Assembly: GCF_900113645.1 (NCBI RefSeq) | Contig: NZ_FOQC01000001.1 | Coordinates: forward strand, 123,103-187,102 | DNA length: 64,000 bases | Direction: 5' to 3' | Origin: Trichococcus flocculiformis | Lineage (GTDB): Bacteria; Bacillota; Bacilli; Lactobacillales; Aerococcaceae | Shown: positions 26,927-37,684 of the stretch, piece by piece | Layout of the letters: each line of letters begins with the position of its first letter | Numbering within the stretch: position 1 is the first letter of the stretch | Translations under genes and position numbers: made by a program | The notes under the pieces: generated by a model | What the model saw: the letters and a program-made list of their open reading frames with translations, nothing else | Told to the model about the DNA's origin: nothing | The model's database searches: none

Positions 26927-28828
26927 ATGAAAATCAATGATATTTTATTAAAAGAATTGATGATTATGGATTTGCAAGGAACAACCAAAGAGGGCGTCAT
27001 CGATGAAATGATCGCAAGTCTCTCCGCTAACGGCATCATCAATGATGTTGCGGTTTACAAAGAGGGCATCATGAAGCGTGAATCACAAACGTCCACTGGT
27101 TTGGGCGATGGCATCGCAATGCCGCATGCCAAAAACAAAGCAGTCGTGAAACCAGCTGTTGTTTTTGCTAAAAGTGCAGCCGGTGTGGACTATGCTTCGT
27201 TGGACGGTCAACCAGCACATCTGTTCTTCATGATCGCGGCTCCGGAAGGCGCAAATAATGTTCACTTGGAAGTTTTGGCGTCATTATCCCGTTTACTCAT
27301 CAATCCTGATTTCACTGCATCATTGAAAAAAGCTCAGACCCCAGAAGAGGTGCAAGGGTTATTCGCAGCAGCAGAAGCTGCACGTGAAGCCAAAGAGCAA
27401 GCTGAAGCAGCTGCAAAAGCAGCCCCAGTAGCAGCAACCGAAACGAAAAAACCTTTTGTCATTGCGGTAACGGCATGTCCTACCGGGATTGCACACACCT
27501 ATATGGCTGAAGATTCATTGAAACAAATGGCTGAAAAAATGGGCGTGGATATCCGCGTTGAAACGAACGGGTCAGACGGCGTCAAGAACCCATTGACTGC
27601 AGACGAAATCCGCCGTGCCGATGGGGTCATCGTGGCGGCTGATAAAAAAGTTGAGATGGCGCGCTTCAACGGCAAACACGTTCTGCAAAGACCGGTAAGC
27701 GATGGCATCAATAAAGCGGAAGAATTGATCACGAAAGCAATGCGTCAGGAAGCGCCGATCCTGAATGTCGAGGGAGATATCTTCGCTGTAAATGAAAGCG
27801 ATGAGAAGCCTTCTATCATCGGAAGAGTCTACAAAGACTTGATGAACGGTATTTCACACATGTTGCCGTTTGTTGTCGGTGGTGGTATCCTGATTGCGAT
27901 TTCCTTCCTGTTCGAAACTTCATTCGGTTCAGATAGTCCGTTGTTCATTTCCTTCATGGCAATTGGTGGAGCAGCATTCAGCTTCCTGATTCCGATTTTG
28001 GCTGGTTACATTGCAATGAGTATCGCAGATCGACCAGGATTACTCCCAGGTATGGCAGGCGGTTACTTGGCTGTGCAAGCAAATGCTGGATTCTTGGGCG
28101 GATTGATTGCTGGTTTCTTGGCCGGTTACATCATGGTTTATCTGAAGAAAGCCTTTAAAGGATTGCCTCGTACCTTGGATGGCATGAAGACAATTCTCTT
28201 GTACCCTGTGTTCGGTCTATTGATCACTGGCTTGTTGATGTACTTCTTGGTAGGTCCTGTCTTCTCCACAATCAATACAGCTATGATCACTTTCCTGGAA
28301 AACTTGGGTACGGGTAACGCAGTACTGTTGGGTGCTGTTCTTGGCGGCATGATGGCAATCGATATGGGTGGTCCTTTCAACAAAGCAGCTTATGCCTTCT
28401 CAATCGGTATCTTCACGGATACTGGCGATGGCAGCTTGATGGCAGCTGTAATGGCTGGTGGGATGATTCCTCCATTGGCAATCGGTATCGCAACCTTGCT
28501 TTTCAAAAACAAATTTACGGATATCGAACAAAAATCCGGTCTTTCCAACATCTTGTTGGGTCTGTCCTTCATCACTGAAGGTGCGATTCCATTCGCTGCA
28601 GCAGATCCGATGCGCGTTATCGGATCATCTATCGTTGGTTCAGCGATTGCAGGTGGTTTGACGCAGCTATGGGCCGTTTCGATCCCTGCACCACATGGTG
28701 GCTTGTTCGTAATCACATTGGCCAACCGTCCACTAATGTTCTTGTTGGCTTTATTGATCGGTACAGTCGTTTCAGCCTTGATGTTAGGTCTTTGGAAACA
28801 AGATAAGACACAAGAAGTCGTAAAATAA
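26927..28828 (+). CDS. fruA: PTS fructose transporter subunit IIABC
   Basis: A protein of 633 residues in the order IIA-IIB-IIC. IIA has the phosphorylated His67 in MPHAKN. A linker rich in Ala and Glu (about 148-172) follows. IIB has Cys184 in TACPTGIAHTYMAE. IIC (about 290-625) has many membrane segments with GGILIAISF and IDMGGPFNKAAYAF. It imports fructose as fructose-1-phosphate, feeding FruK. The start ATG at 26927 has GGGAGGAG upstream. A terminator follows. Confidence 0.98.
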   Translation: MKINDILLKELMIMDLQGTTKEGVIDEMIASLSANGIINDVAVYKEGIMKRESQTSTGLGDGIAMPHAKNKAVVKPAVVFAKSAAGVDYASLDGQPAHLFFMIAAPEGANNVHLEVLASLSRLLINPDFTASLKKAQTPEEVQGLFAAAEAAREAKEQAEAAAKAAPVAATETKKPFVIAVTACPTGIAHTYMAEDSLKQMAEKMGVDIRVETNGSDGVKNPLTADEIRRADGVIVAADKKVEMARFNGKHVLQRPVSDGINKAEELITKAMRQEAPILNVEGDIFAVNESDEKPSIIGRVYKDLMNGISHMLPFVVGGGILIAISFLFETSFGSDSPLFISFMAIGGAAFSFLIPILAGYIAMSIADRPGLLPGMAGGYLAVQANAGFLGGLIAGFLAGYIMVYLKKAFKGLPRTLDGMKTILLYPVFGLLITGLLMYFLVGPVFSTINTAMITFLENLGTGNAVLLGAVLGGMMAIDMGGPFNKAAYAFSIGIFTDTGDGSLMAAVMAGGMIPPLAIGIATLLFKNKFTDIEQKSGLSNILLGLSFITEGAIPFAAADPMRVIGSSIVGSAIAGGLTQLWAVSIPAPHGGLFVITLANRPLMFLLALLIGTVVSALMLGLWKQDKTQEVVK

Positions 28829-28844
28829 ATTGAATCACTCATTT

Positions 28845-28890
28845 AGAGAACAGACAGGGTATTTCCCTAGCTGTTCTCTTTTTGCTGTTC
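28845..28890 (+). terminator. Intrinsic terminator after fruA
   Basis: GAGAACAG and CTGTTCTC form the outer stem with AGGG/CCCT inside, followed by TTTTT. Confidence 0.85.
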
Positions 28891-29066
28891 GGAAAATAAG
28901 GCTTATAAATGAAAAGAGTATGACAGATAAATGAGAATAATGTAAAAAAATGGGATGATTTTCATGGCAGATATGCTATAATGCATATTGTTGAATAAAC
29001 GAAAATGTAGATATCAGTTCATGCATAAAAGCAACGGATATTGAATCTGTATAAGGAGGTAAAAGC

Positions 29067-30326
29067 ATGGCAGCAAAGGAATCAATCAAAAAAGTGGTTT
29101 TGGCTTACTCAGGTGGATTGGATACGTCCGTCATCATCCCTTGGTTAAAAGAGAATTACAACAACTGTGAAGTAATCGCCGTAGTAGGAGACGTAGGACA
29201 AGGTGACGACTACAGCCGATTGGAAGAAAAAGCGATCAACTGTGGCGCATCGAAATTGTATGTTGCAGACTTGAAAAAAGAATTCGTCGAAGAATTCATT
29301 TGGCCGACATTGCAAGCAGGCGCTAAGTACGAAGGACAATATTTATTGGGGACTTCTTTTGCGCGTCCGATCATTGCCAAAAGAATGGTAGAGATTGCGC
29401 ACTTGGAAAACGCTGACGCAATCGTCCACGGGGCAACAGGGAAAGGGAATGACCAGGTCCGTTTCGAAGTCGGGATCAGAGAATTCGATCCGAACATCAC
29501 CATCATCGCTCCTTGGAGAGAATGGGAACTGACTTCCAGAGAAGATGAATTTGCGTATGCTGCTGCACGTAACGTGCCGCTTCCGATTACTTTGGAAACA
29601 AACTACTCAAAAGATAAAAACTTGTGGCATCTATCGCATGAGGGCCTTGATCTGGAAATGACAGCCAATGAGCCTGATTACGATAAAATCCTGGAAATGT
29701 GTGTGACGCCTGAGAAAGCGCCTGACGAAGCGACTTATGTGACTCTGGAATTCAAGCAAGGCGTTCCCGTCAGTCTGAACGGGGAAGCAATGGACGGCAT
29801 CGCATTGATTGAGAAATTGAACGTGATCGCTGGTGCGAACGGCGTCGGCATCATTGATATCGTGGAAAACCGCTTGGTCGGCATGAAATCAAGAGGCGTT
29901 TATGAAACGCCAGCCGGAACTGTGCTGTACCATGCCCACGACAAACTGGAACAACTTTGCCTGGACAAAGATACCTACCAATATAAACAATTGCTTGCCA
30001 ACAAATATGCGGAGCTTGTTTACAACGGCTTGTGGTATACGCCATTGCGCAAAGCATTGGGTGCCTTTGTTGACGAAACGCAGCAAAATGTTGAAGGCTT
30101 CGTAAAAATGAAGCTGTATAAAGGCAATATCACTGATGCTGGCGTTGTCAGCGCGAAATCATTGTACAGCGAAAGCTTTGCAACATTCGAAAGCGACGAT
30201 GTATACAACCATACCGATGCAGCCGGCTTTATCCGCCTGTTCGGCTTGCCTACATCGATCCGCGTGATGAAAGAGCAGGCTGAAGGCCAAGCGACACATG
30301 AAGAATTGAAGGACCTATTAAAATAA
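29067..30326 (+). CDS. argG: Argininosuccinate synthase
   Basis: A protein of 419 residues. The ATP-binding [11 protein letters not shown] and the [13 protein letters not shown] segment are diagnostic. It joins citrulline and aspartate with ATP to form argininosuccinate in arginine synthesis. The start ATG at 29067 has AAGGAGG upstream. It is transcribed alone with its own terminator, and no argH or other arg gene lies in the window. A TATAAT occurs near 28976, but no convincing ARG box was identified. Confidence 0.98.
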   Translation: MAAKESIKKVVLAYSGGLDTSVIIPWLKENYNNCEVIAVVGDVGQGDDYSRLEEKAINCGASKLYVADLKKEFVEEFIWPTLQAGAKYEGQYLLGTSFARPIIAKRMVEIAHLENADAIVHGATGKGNDQVRFEVGIREFDPNITIIAPWREWELTSREDEFAYAAARNVPLPITLETNYSKDKNLWHLSHEGLDLEMTANEPDYDKILEMCVTPEKAPDEATYVTLEFKQGVPVSLNGEAMDGIALIEKLNVIAGANGVGIIDIVENRLVGMKSRGVYETPAGTVLYHAHDKLEQLCLDKDTYQYKQLLANKYAELVYNGLWYTPLRKALGAFVDETQQNVEGFVKMKLYKGNITDAGVVSAKSLYSESFATFESDDVYNHTDAAGFIRLFGLPTSIRVMKEQAEGQATHEELKDLLK

Positions 30327-30366
30327 TCAACCGGTATTAGTGTTTGTCGACAACTGATCCGCTCAG

Positions 30367-30412
30367 GAACGTCCACATCAGGCAATAGAAGCTGATGTAG
30401 ACGTTCTTTTTC
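30367..30412 (+). terminator. Intrinsic terminator after argG
   Basis: GAACGTCCACATCAG pairs with CTGATGTAGACGTTC (one mismatch), followed by TTTTTC. Confidence 0.87.
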
Positions 30413-30559
30413 AGTTGTCTGATACTCCTCCCTTAATCATATGCGCTTGTACACGGTTGGAGGGGTGTTGTCTGTCTAAACTTTCATATCGCAAAAGAAT
30501 AAACTATGATAAAATGAATGCATTCATATCAAGCAAGTCTAAGGAGGAGGAGATTAAGC

Positions 30560-31954
30560 GTGAATCAAACAGGTGAATGGAATAAAGCCCGTAAAATTAT
30601 CATAGGCATCGTTGATATGCTGTTGTTCATCGGATCATTGCTGCTATCTTTTTATTTAAAATTCGGAACCGACATACCATGGATAAACTTCGACGCCTTT
30701 CAGGGAAGCATCGTCTATGTATCGGTGATCTTCATCATCGTCAACATCCTGTTCGGTACGTATATCTTTTATAACAAGTCGATCAGTGACTTCTTGTTCA
30801 TCACGGTCATCGGAGAATTCGTCCTTTCATTGATCATCATGGCGCTGACTTTTGCCGGGCGTTGGTTGGCGTTCCCGCGGTCGGTCATCCTGATCAACTT
30901 CTTTGTGGGAACAATCATACTGTTCATCTTCCGCGTGATGGTATTCAAAATGTACCAACGCGTGAGCGGCAGCAAACGGGTCATGATTGTCGGGATGGAA
31001 AAGGAAGTATTCGCGGCAGTCGACAATTTTACGAATACAAAAAGCATACGCCATGTCGTGACACATGTTGTTTTGTCTGATTACTACGAAAATGTTCTGC
31101 GGCACCTGGAAGAAATGGATATCGTCTACTTAGCGAGTCAGATTGAGGAATCCGAAAAACTGAAAATATACGATTTGTTGACGAGCAAAGAGAAAAAGAT
31201 GTTTCTGAATACCAGTTTCGAAAACTTGATCATGGTCAATCCGAATATGATGAATATCGAGGATGAAAGTATCATCGAAGTGTCCCCGTTCCGTATTCCG
31301 GCAGAAGATGGCCTTATGAAGCGGATCATCGATATCGCAGTTGCGCTCATCGGTATCGTCATTACCTCGCCGATTATGGCCGTTACGGCCATCTTGGTGA
31401 AGAAGAGTTCTGAGGGTCCCGTGTTCTACAAGCAGACACGCATCACCAAAGATGGCAAGGAATTCGAAATTCTGAAGTTCCGCAGCATGGGTGTGACCGC
31501 CGAGAAAGAGTCAGGACCGGTTTTGGCAACAAGCAACGATGTGCGCGTAACGAAAGTCGGTAAATATCTCCGCTCTCTGCGCATCGATGAGCTGCCGCAG
31601 TTGTTTAACGTATTGCTGGGCGATATGTCCCTGGTAGGCCCCCGGCCGGAACGTCCTTTCTTCGTTGATCAATTCAAGGAACTGAACCCGCATTATTATC
31701 TGCGCCACAATGTGCGTGCCGGAATTACCGGATATGCGCAAGTGTATGGGAAGTACGCTTCCGATTTCAACAGCAAGCTGAACTTCGATCTGATCTACAT
31801 CAAGAAATATTCCTTGATACTGGATCTGAAAATCATGCTGCAGACCGTCAAAATCTTGTTTGATAAAGTATCATCCCGCGGAGTCGATGAAAGCGAACGG
31901 GAGATTCTGACCGAGCAAGAAATTGAAGCACGCGGCATCAGAGTCATTTATTAA
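30560..31954 (+). CDS. Polyprenyl-phosphate sugar-phosphate transferase (exopolysaccharide/cell-wall priming type)
   Basis: A protein of 464 residues with a GTG start at 30560 behind GGAGGAGGAG. About four N-terminal membrane segments (residues 10-130) and a central CoA-like-fold region precede a fifth segment and the bacterial sugar transferase domain (PF02397): GPVFYKQTRI, EILKFRSM, IDELPQLFNVLLGDMSLVGPRPE. It transfers a sugar-1-phosphate to undecaprenyl phosphate and starts a polysaccharide. It is a lone gene with its own terminator, not inside an eps cluster, so the polymer is unknown. Confidence 0.93.
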   Translation: MNQTGEWNKARKIIIGIVDMLLFIGSLLLSFYLKFGTDIPWINFDAFQGSIVYVSVIFIIVNILFGTYIFYNKSISDFLFITVIGEFVLSLIIMALTFAGRWLAFPRSVILINFFVGTIILFIFRVMVFKMYQRVSGSKRVMIVGMEKEVFAAVDNFTNTKSIRHVVTHVVLSDYYENVLRHLEEMDIVYLASQIEESEKLKIYDLLTSKEKKMFLNTSFENLIMVNPNMMNIEDESIIEVSPFRIPAEDGLMKRIIDIAVALIGIVITSPIMAVTAILVKKSSEGPVFYKQTRITKDGKEFEILKFRSMGVTAEKESGPVLATSNDVRVTKVGKYLRSLRIDELPQLFNVLLGDMSLVGPRPERPFFVDQFKELNPHYYLRHNVRAGITGYAQVYGKYASDFNSKLNFDLIYIKKYSLILDLKIMLQTVKILFDKVSSRGVDESEREILTEQEIEARGIRVIY

Positions 31955-31960
31955 ATAGCA

Positions 31961-32007
31961 AACCATCCTGGCGGGCATTTTTCCGCCCGCCAGGATGGTT
32001 TTTTGTT
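31961..32007 (+). terminator. Strong intrinsic terminator after the sugar transferase
   Basis: AACCATCCTGGCGGGC pairs perfectly with GCCCGCCAGGATGGTT, followed by TTTTG. Confidence 0.92.
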
Positions 32008-32193
32008 TACGCAGAAATGCCGGTTGTATTTGCCGGAATGCGGGCCGATCACTATAATCAATCTGATGGATTTTGGACAAAAAAGCGGAAATGTGTGAGG
32101 AATTGCGTTACAATAGGTAAATAGAGCACTTCCTTCTGCTGTACCGCGACAGAATGCGGAGGCGTACGATCAAAGATGAAATGAGTGAGTTGG

Positions 32194-33678
32194 ATGAGTT
32201 ATGATTATAACGATGATAGTTTAGCTTTGCATACTGATTTGTACCAAATTAACATGATGAAAACTTATTGGGATGAAGGTATTACCGAAAAACATGCCAT
32301 TTTTGAACTGTACTTCCGGAAGTATCCGTTCAATAATGGCTATGCCGTCTATGCGGGGCTTGAACGCTTCGTATCCTACATTCAGAACCTGCGCTTTACG
32401 GACACCGACATCGCCTATTTGCGTGAACATGTCGGTTACGATGAAGGTTTTTTGGAGTATCTGAAAAATTTCCGTTTCTCGGGCACGATCCGTTCCGCCT
32501 TGGAGGGTGATCTCGTATTCGCGAATGAACCGATCGTCCAGGTGGAAGGTCCATTAGCGGAATGCCAATTGATCGAAACAGCCTTATTGAATATCGTAAA
32601 TTTCCAGACGCTGATAGCGACAAAAGCCGCCCGACTGCGCTATGTCTGTAACAATGAGCCACTGATGGAGTTTGGTTCCAGAAGAGCGCAGGAAATGGAT
32701 GCCGCCATTTGGGGCACCCGTGCAGCCTATATCGCCGGCTTCAATGCAACGAGCAATGTCCGGGCTGCTAAAATGTTCGGTATTCCCGCCTCAGGTACCC
32801 ATGCGCATTCGATGGTGCAGGTCTACCGCAATGATTATGATGCCTTTATGGCTTATGCGCATTCCCACAAGGATTGTGTCTTCCTTGTGGATACCTACGA
32901 TACGTTGAAATCAGGTGTGCCAAATGCCATCAAAGTGGCGAAGGAAATGGGCGATAAGATCAATTTCCTCGGCGTGCGCCTAGACAGCGGAGACATGGCC
33001 TACATTTCAAAAAAAGTCCGCCAACAATTGGACGAGGCAGGTTTTACCGATGCAAAAATCTACGCATCAAACGACCTGGATGAACTGACAATCTTGAACC
33101 TGAAGATGCAAGGCGCAAAAATAGATGTCTGGGGTGTCGGCACCAAACTGATCACCGCTTATGACCAACCTGCGCTTGGAGCGGTCTATAAATTAGTCTC
33201 GATCGCGGATGAGAACGGCCAAATGGTGGATACGATGAAAATCTCCAGCAATGCCGAAAAAGTCTCCACACCGGGCAAGAAACAAGTATGGCGGATCACA
33301 CGCAAGCGCGACGGTAAGTCGGAAGGAGACTACATTGCGCTTTGGGAAGAACAACCCGATCAAGAGTCGGAACTATATATGTTCCATCCTGTCTTCACTT
33401 ACATCAACAAAACCATCACCGACTTTGAAGCGCGCCCTATTCTGCAGGATATCATCGTAGAAGGCAAACTTGTATATGAATTGCCGTCGCTCCAAGAAGT
33501 AAAAGCATTCTCGGAAGCGCAGATGAGCGGCTTGTGGGATGAATACAAACGTATCCTGAATCCGGAAGACTATCCGGTCGACTTGTCCCAGAAGACATAC
33601 GATCATAAGATGGCTACAATCAAGGAAATCAAAAAGCAAATAAAAGAAGAAGCATCATTATTGGAAAGCACTAAATAA
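32194..33678 (+). CDS. pncB: Nicotinate phosphoribosyltransferase
   Basis: A protein of 494 residues from the ATG at 32194 ([22 protein letters not shown]); a GTG at 32185 is also possible, and neither has a strong ribosome site, so the start is uncertain by three residues. [13 protein letters not shown] and EFGSRRAQ with the phosphorylated-His-type segment [10 protein letters not shown] fit the family. It makes nicotinate mononucleotide from nicotinate and PRPP. The nadE gene is 30 bases downstream, giving two steps of NAD synthesis. Confidence 0.96.
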   Translation: MSYDYNDDSLALHTDLYQINMMKTYWDEGITEKHAIFELYFRKYPFNNGYAVYAGLERFVSYIQNLRFTDTDIAYLREHVGYDEGFLEYLKNFRFSGTIRSALEGDLVFANEPIVQVEGPLAECQLIETALLNIVNFQTLIATKAARLRYVCNNEPLMEFGSRRAQEMDAAIWGTRAAYIAGFNATSNVRAAKMFGIPASGTHAHSMVQVYRNDYDAFMAYAHSHKDCVFLVDTYDTLKSGVPNAIKVAKEMGDKINFLGVRLDSGDMAYISKKVRQQLDEAGFTDAKIYASNDLDELTILNLKMQGAKIDVWGVGTKLITAYDQPALGAVYKLVSIADENGQMVDTMKISSNAEKVSTPGKKQVWRITRKRDGKSEGDYIALWEEQPDQESELYMFHPVFTYINKTITDFEARPILQDIIVEGKLVYELPSLQEVKAFSEAQMSGLWDEYKRILNPEDYPVDLSQKTYDHKMATIKEIKKQIKEEASLLESTK

Positions 33679-33707
33679 CCAATCAGATCAATCAAGGGGG
33701 AATAGCG

Positions 33708-34541
33708 ATGCGTCCATTACAAAAAGAAATTATTGCTGCTTTAAGAGTAAAACCGGAAATCGATCCTAAAGAGGAAATCCGCACCAGCATCGATTTCATG
33801 AAAGATTATTTGGCGGCACACCCATTCTTGAAGGCATTCGTTTTGGGAATCAGCGGAGGCCAAGACTCCACTTTGACGGGCAGATTGGCCCAGTTGGCGA
33901 TCCAGGAAATGCGTGACGAAACCGGCGACGAAAGTTACCAATTCATCGCTGTGCGCCTCCCTTACGGTATTCAATTTGATGAACACGATGCTCAGGCTGC
34001 GCTTGATTTCATCTCACCTGACCAAAAATTGGTCGTCAACATCAAGGAAATGGCTGACGCTGCACTCGATGCGCTTGAGGAAGCGGGCCTTACGATCACC
34101 GACTTCAATAAAGGCAACATCAAAGCACGTCAACGTATGATCGTTCAGTTCGCGATAGCCGGCGACAGCAGCGGTGCTGTTCTGGGAACGGATCACGCGG
34201 CAGAATCCGTGACCGGTTTCTTCACAAAATTCGGGGACGGCGCAGCCGACTTATTGCCGATTTGGCGGTTGAATAAGCGTCAAGGTCGCCAACTATTACA
34301 GGAATTGGGTGCGCCGAAAAATCTCTATGAAAAAGTACCGACAGCGGACTTGGAAGAAAATCGTCCCGCTTTGCCTGACGAGGTAGCTTTGGGCGTGACA
34401 TACCAGATGATCGATGCGTATCTGGAAGGAAAGGAAATACCGGAAAAGGACGCTGAAGTCATCGAAGGCTGGTACACGAAGACAGAACATAAACGTCATT
34501 TGCCGATAACAGTCTACGATAGTTTTTGGAAAGAAGCCTAA
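33708..34541 (+). CDS. nadE: NH3-dependent NAD synthetase
   Basis: A protein of 277 residues. The PP-loop [16 protein letters not shown] binds ATP; the ending [11 protein letters not shown] is characteristic. It amidates nicotinate adenine dinucleotide to NAD. There is no N-terminal glutaminase domain, so it uses ammonia. AAGGGGG precedes the ATG at 33708. It is co-transcribed with pncB. Confidence 0.98.
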   Translation: MRPLQKEIIAALRVKPEIDPKEEIRTSIDFMKDYLAAHPFLKAFVLGISGGQDSTLTGRLAQLAIQEMRDETGDESYQFIAVRLPYGIQFDEHDAQAALDFISPDQKLVVNIKEMADAALDALEEAGLTITDFNKGNIKARQRMIVQFAIAGDSSGAVLGTDHAAESVTGFFTKFGDGAADLLPIWRLNKRQGRQLLQELGAPKNLYEKVPTADLEENRPALPDEVALGVTYQMIDAYLEGKEIPEKDAEVIEGWYTKTEHKRHLPITVYDSFWKEA

Positions 34542-34566
34542 TCTGCTCAGATAGTGGGGTTTTGCA

Positions 34567-36456
34567 GTGAAAATAAGTAAACGACTTAAAATGATGAAAG
34601 AAAAGCAAAAGCTGCAGTGCAAAAGCAGGGGGAATATCCTGCTCTTGCACTGCTTCAGCTTGTTGGTGACCGTATTCGTTGTCCATCTTTTTCTTCAATG
34701 GACTCAAAACGATCTGGACGCCGGACTGGTCGTGAATTTTGTATTCGCTTGGCATACCGAGAAGTTCTTGATCAGTACGGGCGTATTGGTGATGCTGGGT
34801 CTATGGCTTTGGGCGCTGGTAGGGAACATACGCTTGGCGAACGCCTTGCTGGTGCTGTCGGGAGGAATCCTCGGGATGGCGACCTATGAGAAGATGCTGC
34901 AGCGCAACGAGCCCGTTTATCCGAGCGACTTGAAGATGCTGACGGAGGCCACCTTCCTTTTGGAGATGCTGAACGGACGGACGTTGGCGGCATTGAGCCT
35001 GGTGTTCCTGCTGTTTCTGGCATTTGTGCTTTATTCCCTGCGTCAGGCCAAGTCCAAGAAAACCGTTAAATTGGGATGGAAATCGCGCGTGCTGATTCTG
35101 ATAACAACAAGCATGGCGCTCGGCTATGCCGGCCAGTTCCAGCAGGAAGGCAACCTGCTGAAGAAAGCCTATGACCGGACGGCTTATTGGATTCCGTACA
35201 GCCAACAGATGAATTACTACAACACCGGCTTTGTTGCCGGCTTCCTATACAACCTTTCGGCTGCGCCAATGAAGCTGCCGGCGGACTATTCGCAGGAAAA
35301 AATCGATGTGTTGAAAGCAACCTATCAACAACTGGCTGACGAAATCAATACAAATAGAACGGTAGCTTTGCCTGAAACGAATGTCATCTACATCATGAAT
35401 GAAAGTTTTGCGGACCCGCTTGAGTTGGTGGGCTTGGATCTGCAAACTGATCCCATTCCGTTCACAAGAGCTTTGATGGACACAAGCTATAGTGGCGAGC
35501 TGTTGTCCCAAGGCTATGGCGGCGGGACCGCCAATATCGAATTTGAGGCTTTGACGGGCTTTTCGATGGAACCTTTCGCCGCAAACATCACAACGCCGTA
35601 TACGCAATTTGTGTCTTCCCGAGACAATTTCCCTTCCATCGTATCCCGTTTGGAACAGGCAGGCTTCAGGACTACCGCCATCCATCCCTACAATACGACC
35701 ATGTACAAGCGGCTGGAGAACTATGAGGCTTTGGGTTTTGACACCTTCCTCTACGAGGACACGATGGCGAATACGGCAAAGTTGGACACCAATCCGTATA
35801 TTTCGGATGCAGCAGCTTACGCTGAAATAACGGCTATCCTGAAAGCCAGCGCAGAAAAAGATTTTATCCACTTAGTGACGATGCAGAACCATACCCCTTA
35901 CCAGGATAAATACACAGCTATCCCTTCTGCTGCTGAAACAGGTATAGCCAGCCAGTCGATCCGGAACTATCTGCAGGATCTTCAGTACAGCGATCAAGCT
36001 TTGGCGGAATTGCTGGCTACCCTCCAGGAGTGGGATGAGCCAACCATCGTTGTTTTTTGGGGGGATCATTGGCCAAGCGTTTTCGGCGAGGAACTTTACG
36101 CGCTGAATACACTTCAAAATATGCATGAGACGCCTCTGTTCATCTACAGCAATACGCAAGAAGTCCATAAGGATCTGGGGGTCACCAGTCCTATCTATTT
36201 CTTGCCGGAAGTGCTGGAATTGAGCAGCAGCCGTGTTACTGCTTTTGAAGCCCTGTTGATGGCGCTACAGGAACAGGTGCCGGCTTTTGAAAAGGCGCTT
36301 TATGTGAATGGCAACACCGGGGAATATGTCTCGAGCCGAGAGGGACTGTCCGAGCAGGCAAGAAGCCTGTTGGCGGATTATGACCTCATCCAGTACGACA
36401 CGACCACTGGAAATCGATACGCGGAAGCAAATGGTTTTTATCGAATCGCCGATTGA
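34567..36456 (+). CDS. LTA synthase-like sulfatase (AlkP superfamily membrane protein)
   Basis: A protein of 629 residues with a GTG start at 34567. Roughly five N-terminal membrane segments (about 23-43, 60-84, 90-107, 135-157, 170-190) are followed by an extracellular sulfatase domain with the metal site NVIYIMNESFADP, catalytic Thr in GGGTANIEFEAL, HPYNTTMYKRLENY, and WGDHWPSV. LtaS-type enzymes polymerise glycerol-phosphate onto glycolipid; others are modifying transferases. Whether it makes teichoic acid or modifies another polymer is not settled. It follows nadE by 25 bases. Confidence 0.92.
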   Translation: MKISKRLKMMKEKQKLQCKSRGNILLLHCFSLLVTVFVVHLFLQWTQNDLDAGLVVNFVFAWHTEKFLISTGVLVMLGLWLWALVGNIRLANALLVLSGGILGMATYEKMLQRNEPVYPSDLKMLTEATFLLEMLNGRTLAALSLVFLLFLAFVLYSLRQAKSKKTVKLGWKSRVLILITTSMALGYAGQFQQEGNLLKKAYDRTAYWIPYSQQMNYYNTGFVAGFLYNLSAAPMKLPADYSQEKIDVLKATYQQLADEINTNRTVALPETNVIYIMNESFADPLELVGLDLQTDPIPFTRALMDTSYSGELLSQGYGGGTANIEFEALTGFSMEPFAANITTPYTQFVSSRDNFPSIVSRLEQAGFRTTAIHPYNTTMYKRLENYEALGFDTFLYEDTMANTAKLDTNPYISDAAAYAEITAILKASAEKDFIHLVTMQNHTPYQDKYTAIPSAAETGIASQSIRNYLQDLQYSDQALAELLATLQEWDEPTIVVFWGDHWPSVFGEELYALNTLQNMHETPLFIYSNTQEVHKDLGVTSPIYFLPEVLELSSSRVTAFEALLMALQEQVPAFEKALYVNGNTGEYVSSREGLSEQARSLLADYDLIQYDTTTGNRYAEANGFYRIAD

Positions 36457-36530
36457 AAAAGATGGCCGATTTGCATGTAGAACCGGAATCGCCTATGATT
36501 AAGGAAATATAGGATGAAAGGAGGGATCCG

Positions 36531-37628
36531 GTGAGTTTTTTTATATATTTTACGCTTCTTTTCGGTGCGACGATTCTGGCGAGTACGTTGTTCACCTATC
36601 TGTTCCGTGCGGCAGCGAGGCGGTTCCGCTGGATGGATAAACCTTCCGAAGCGAAAGTGCATATAAAGGAAACGCCGACTATGGGAGGCGTGGCTATATT
36701 TGCAGCTTATTGGGGCGCGTTTTTCCTTGGGGTTCCTCTGAGTAATCGTTCCGGTTTTGCGGAAGCCATGTTTTTGAGCTCGCTGATCATTCTTGTGACG
36801 GGTATCATCGATGATACTTATGATCTGAGGCCCTGGCAAAAAATGATCGGCATCCTCACTGCGGCGAATGTCCTCTATTTTTTTACAGACATTAAAATAG
36901 ACAGCCTGACTTTGGATTATTTCGGAACAATCGAATTCCATGAAGCGGGTTACGTGGTGATGATGCTTTGGATTGTGGTCATCACGAATGCGGTGAATCT
37001 GATGGACGGGCTGGATGGTTTGGCGACGGGGACTTCGATCATTTCCCTCTCGACGATGGGTTTCGTCAGCTATTTTTTCACCTCGCATATGGGCATAACC
37101 GCTGTTGTCATGATCTTCCTTTTGGTCGCGAGTTTGTTGGGCTTTTTGCCCTTCAACTTCTATCCGTCTTCGATTTTTCTGGGGGATACGGGATCTTTGT
37201 TCGTAGGCTTTATGATCGCAGTGCTGTCCTTGTTCGGTTTGAAACATGCCACCTTCGTATCGCTGCTGATACCGGTGGCCATTCTCGGCGTTCCCTTGAC
37301 GGACACGATCGCTGCCGTCCTTCGCCGGACTTTGCATAAACGTTCCATCAGCGCGAAGGATAAAAGTCACCTACATCACCGCTTATTGCTACTTGGTTTT
37401 ACGCACCGCCAGACTGTTTTGGTCATCTATGCTTTGGCGATCATCTTTTCTTTGACCGCTATCCTGTTCCCGATTTCTTCTTTCTGGGGAACGATGGTTT
37501 TGGTAGTCGGTTTGATCTATGGAGTGGTGCTCTTCATTGCCTCCTTCAATTTGTTGGACAGCAACCGTTCCAAATTGCGAAAAATGTTGTATCGCCTGCT
37601 GAGGGAAAAGGACGAAAAAAACAAATGA
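36531..37628 (+). CDS. UDP-GlcNAc/undecaprenyl-phosphate sugar-1-phosphate transferase (WecA/TagO/MraY family)
   Basis: A protein of 365 residues with a GTG start at 36531 behind AGGAGGGATCC. Ten or so membrane segments. KVHIKETPTMGGVAIF, VNLMDGLDGLATG and FLGDTGSLFVGF are the hallmark cytosolic loops with catalytic Asp residues, and KDKSHLHHRLL is the His-rich loop of the WecA/TagO branch, not MraY. It links GlcNAc-1-phosphate to undecaprenyl phosphate for wall teichoic acid or another surface glycan. Confidence 0.94.
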   Translation: MSFFIYFTLLFGATILASTLFTYLFRAAARRFRWMDKPSEAKVHIKETPTMGGVAIFAAYWGAFFLGVPLSNRSGFAEAMFLSSLIILVTGIIDDTYDLRPWQKMIGILTAANVLYFFTDIKIDSLTLDYFGTIEFHEAGYVVMMLWIVVITNAVNLMDGLDGLATGTSIISLSTMGFVSYFFTSHMGITAVVMIFLLVASLLGFLPFNFYPSSIFLGDTGSLFVGFMIAVLSLFGLKHATFVSLLIPVAILGVPLTDTIAAVLRRTLHKRSISAKDKSHLHHRLLLLGFTHRQTVLVIYALAIIFSLTAILFPISSFWGTMVLVVGLIYGVVLFIASFNLLDSNRSKLRKMLYRLLREKDEKNK

Positions 37629-37675
37629 ACAAGCTATGAGAGCCTAGGTGGCTGTCATGACTTGTTCATTTTTTC
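37624..37675 (+). terminator. Terminator after the WecA/TagO-like gene
   Basis: AATGAACAAG at 37624 pairs with CTTGTTCATT at 37661, with further pairing AGCC/GGCT inside, then TTTTC. It lies before the convergent YigZ gene. Confidence 0.82.
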
Positions 37676-37684
37676 GTTCAGATT

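Noticed and set aside
28970-29050. ARG box upstream of argG
   Set aside because: GTTGAATAA and TGCATAAAAGCA resemble parts of an ArgR site, but no paired 18-base palindrome is seen.
36438-37370. Open frame of 310 codons on the - strand
   Set aside because: Antisense to the WecA/TagO-like gene; composition (His, Arg, Lys, Gln) is that of a shadow of a membrane protein gene.
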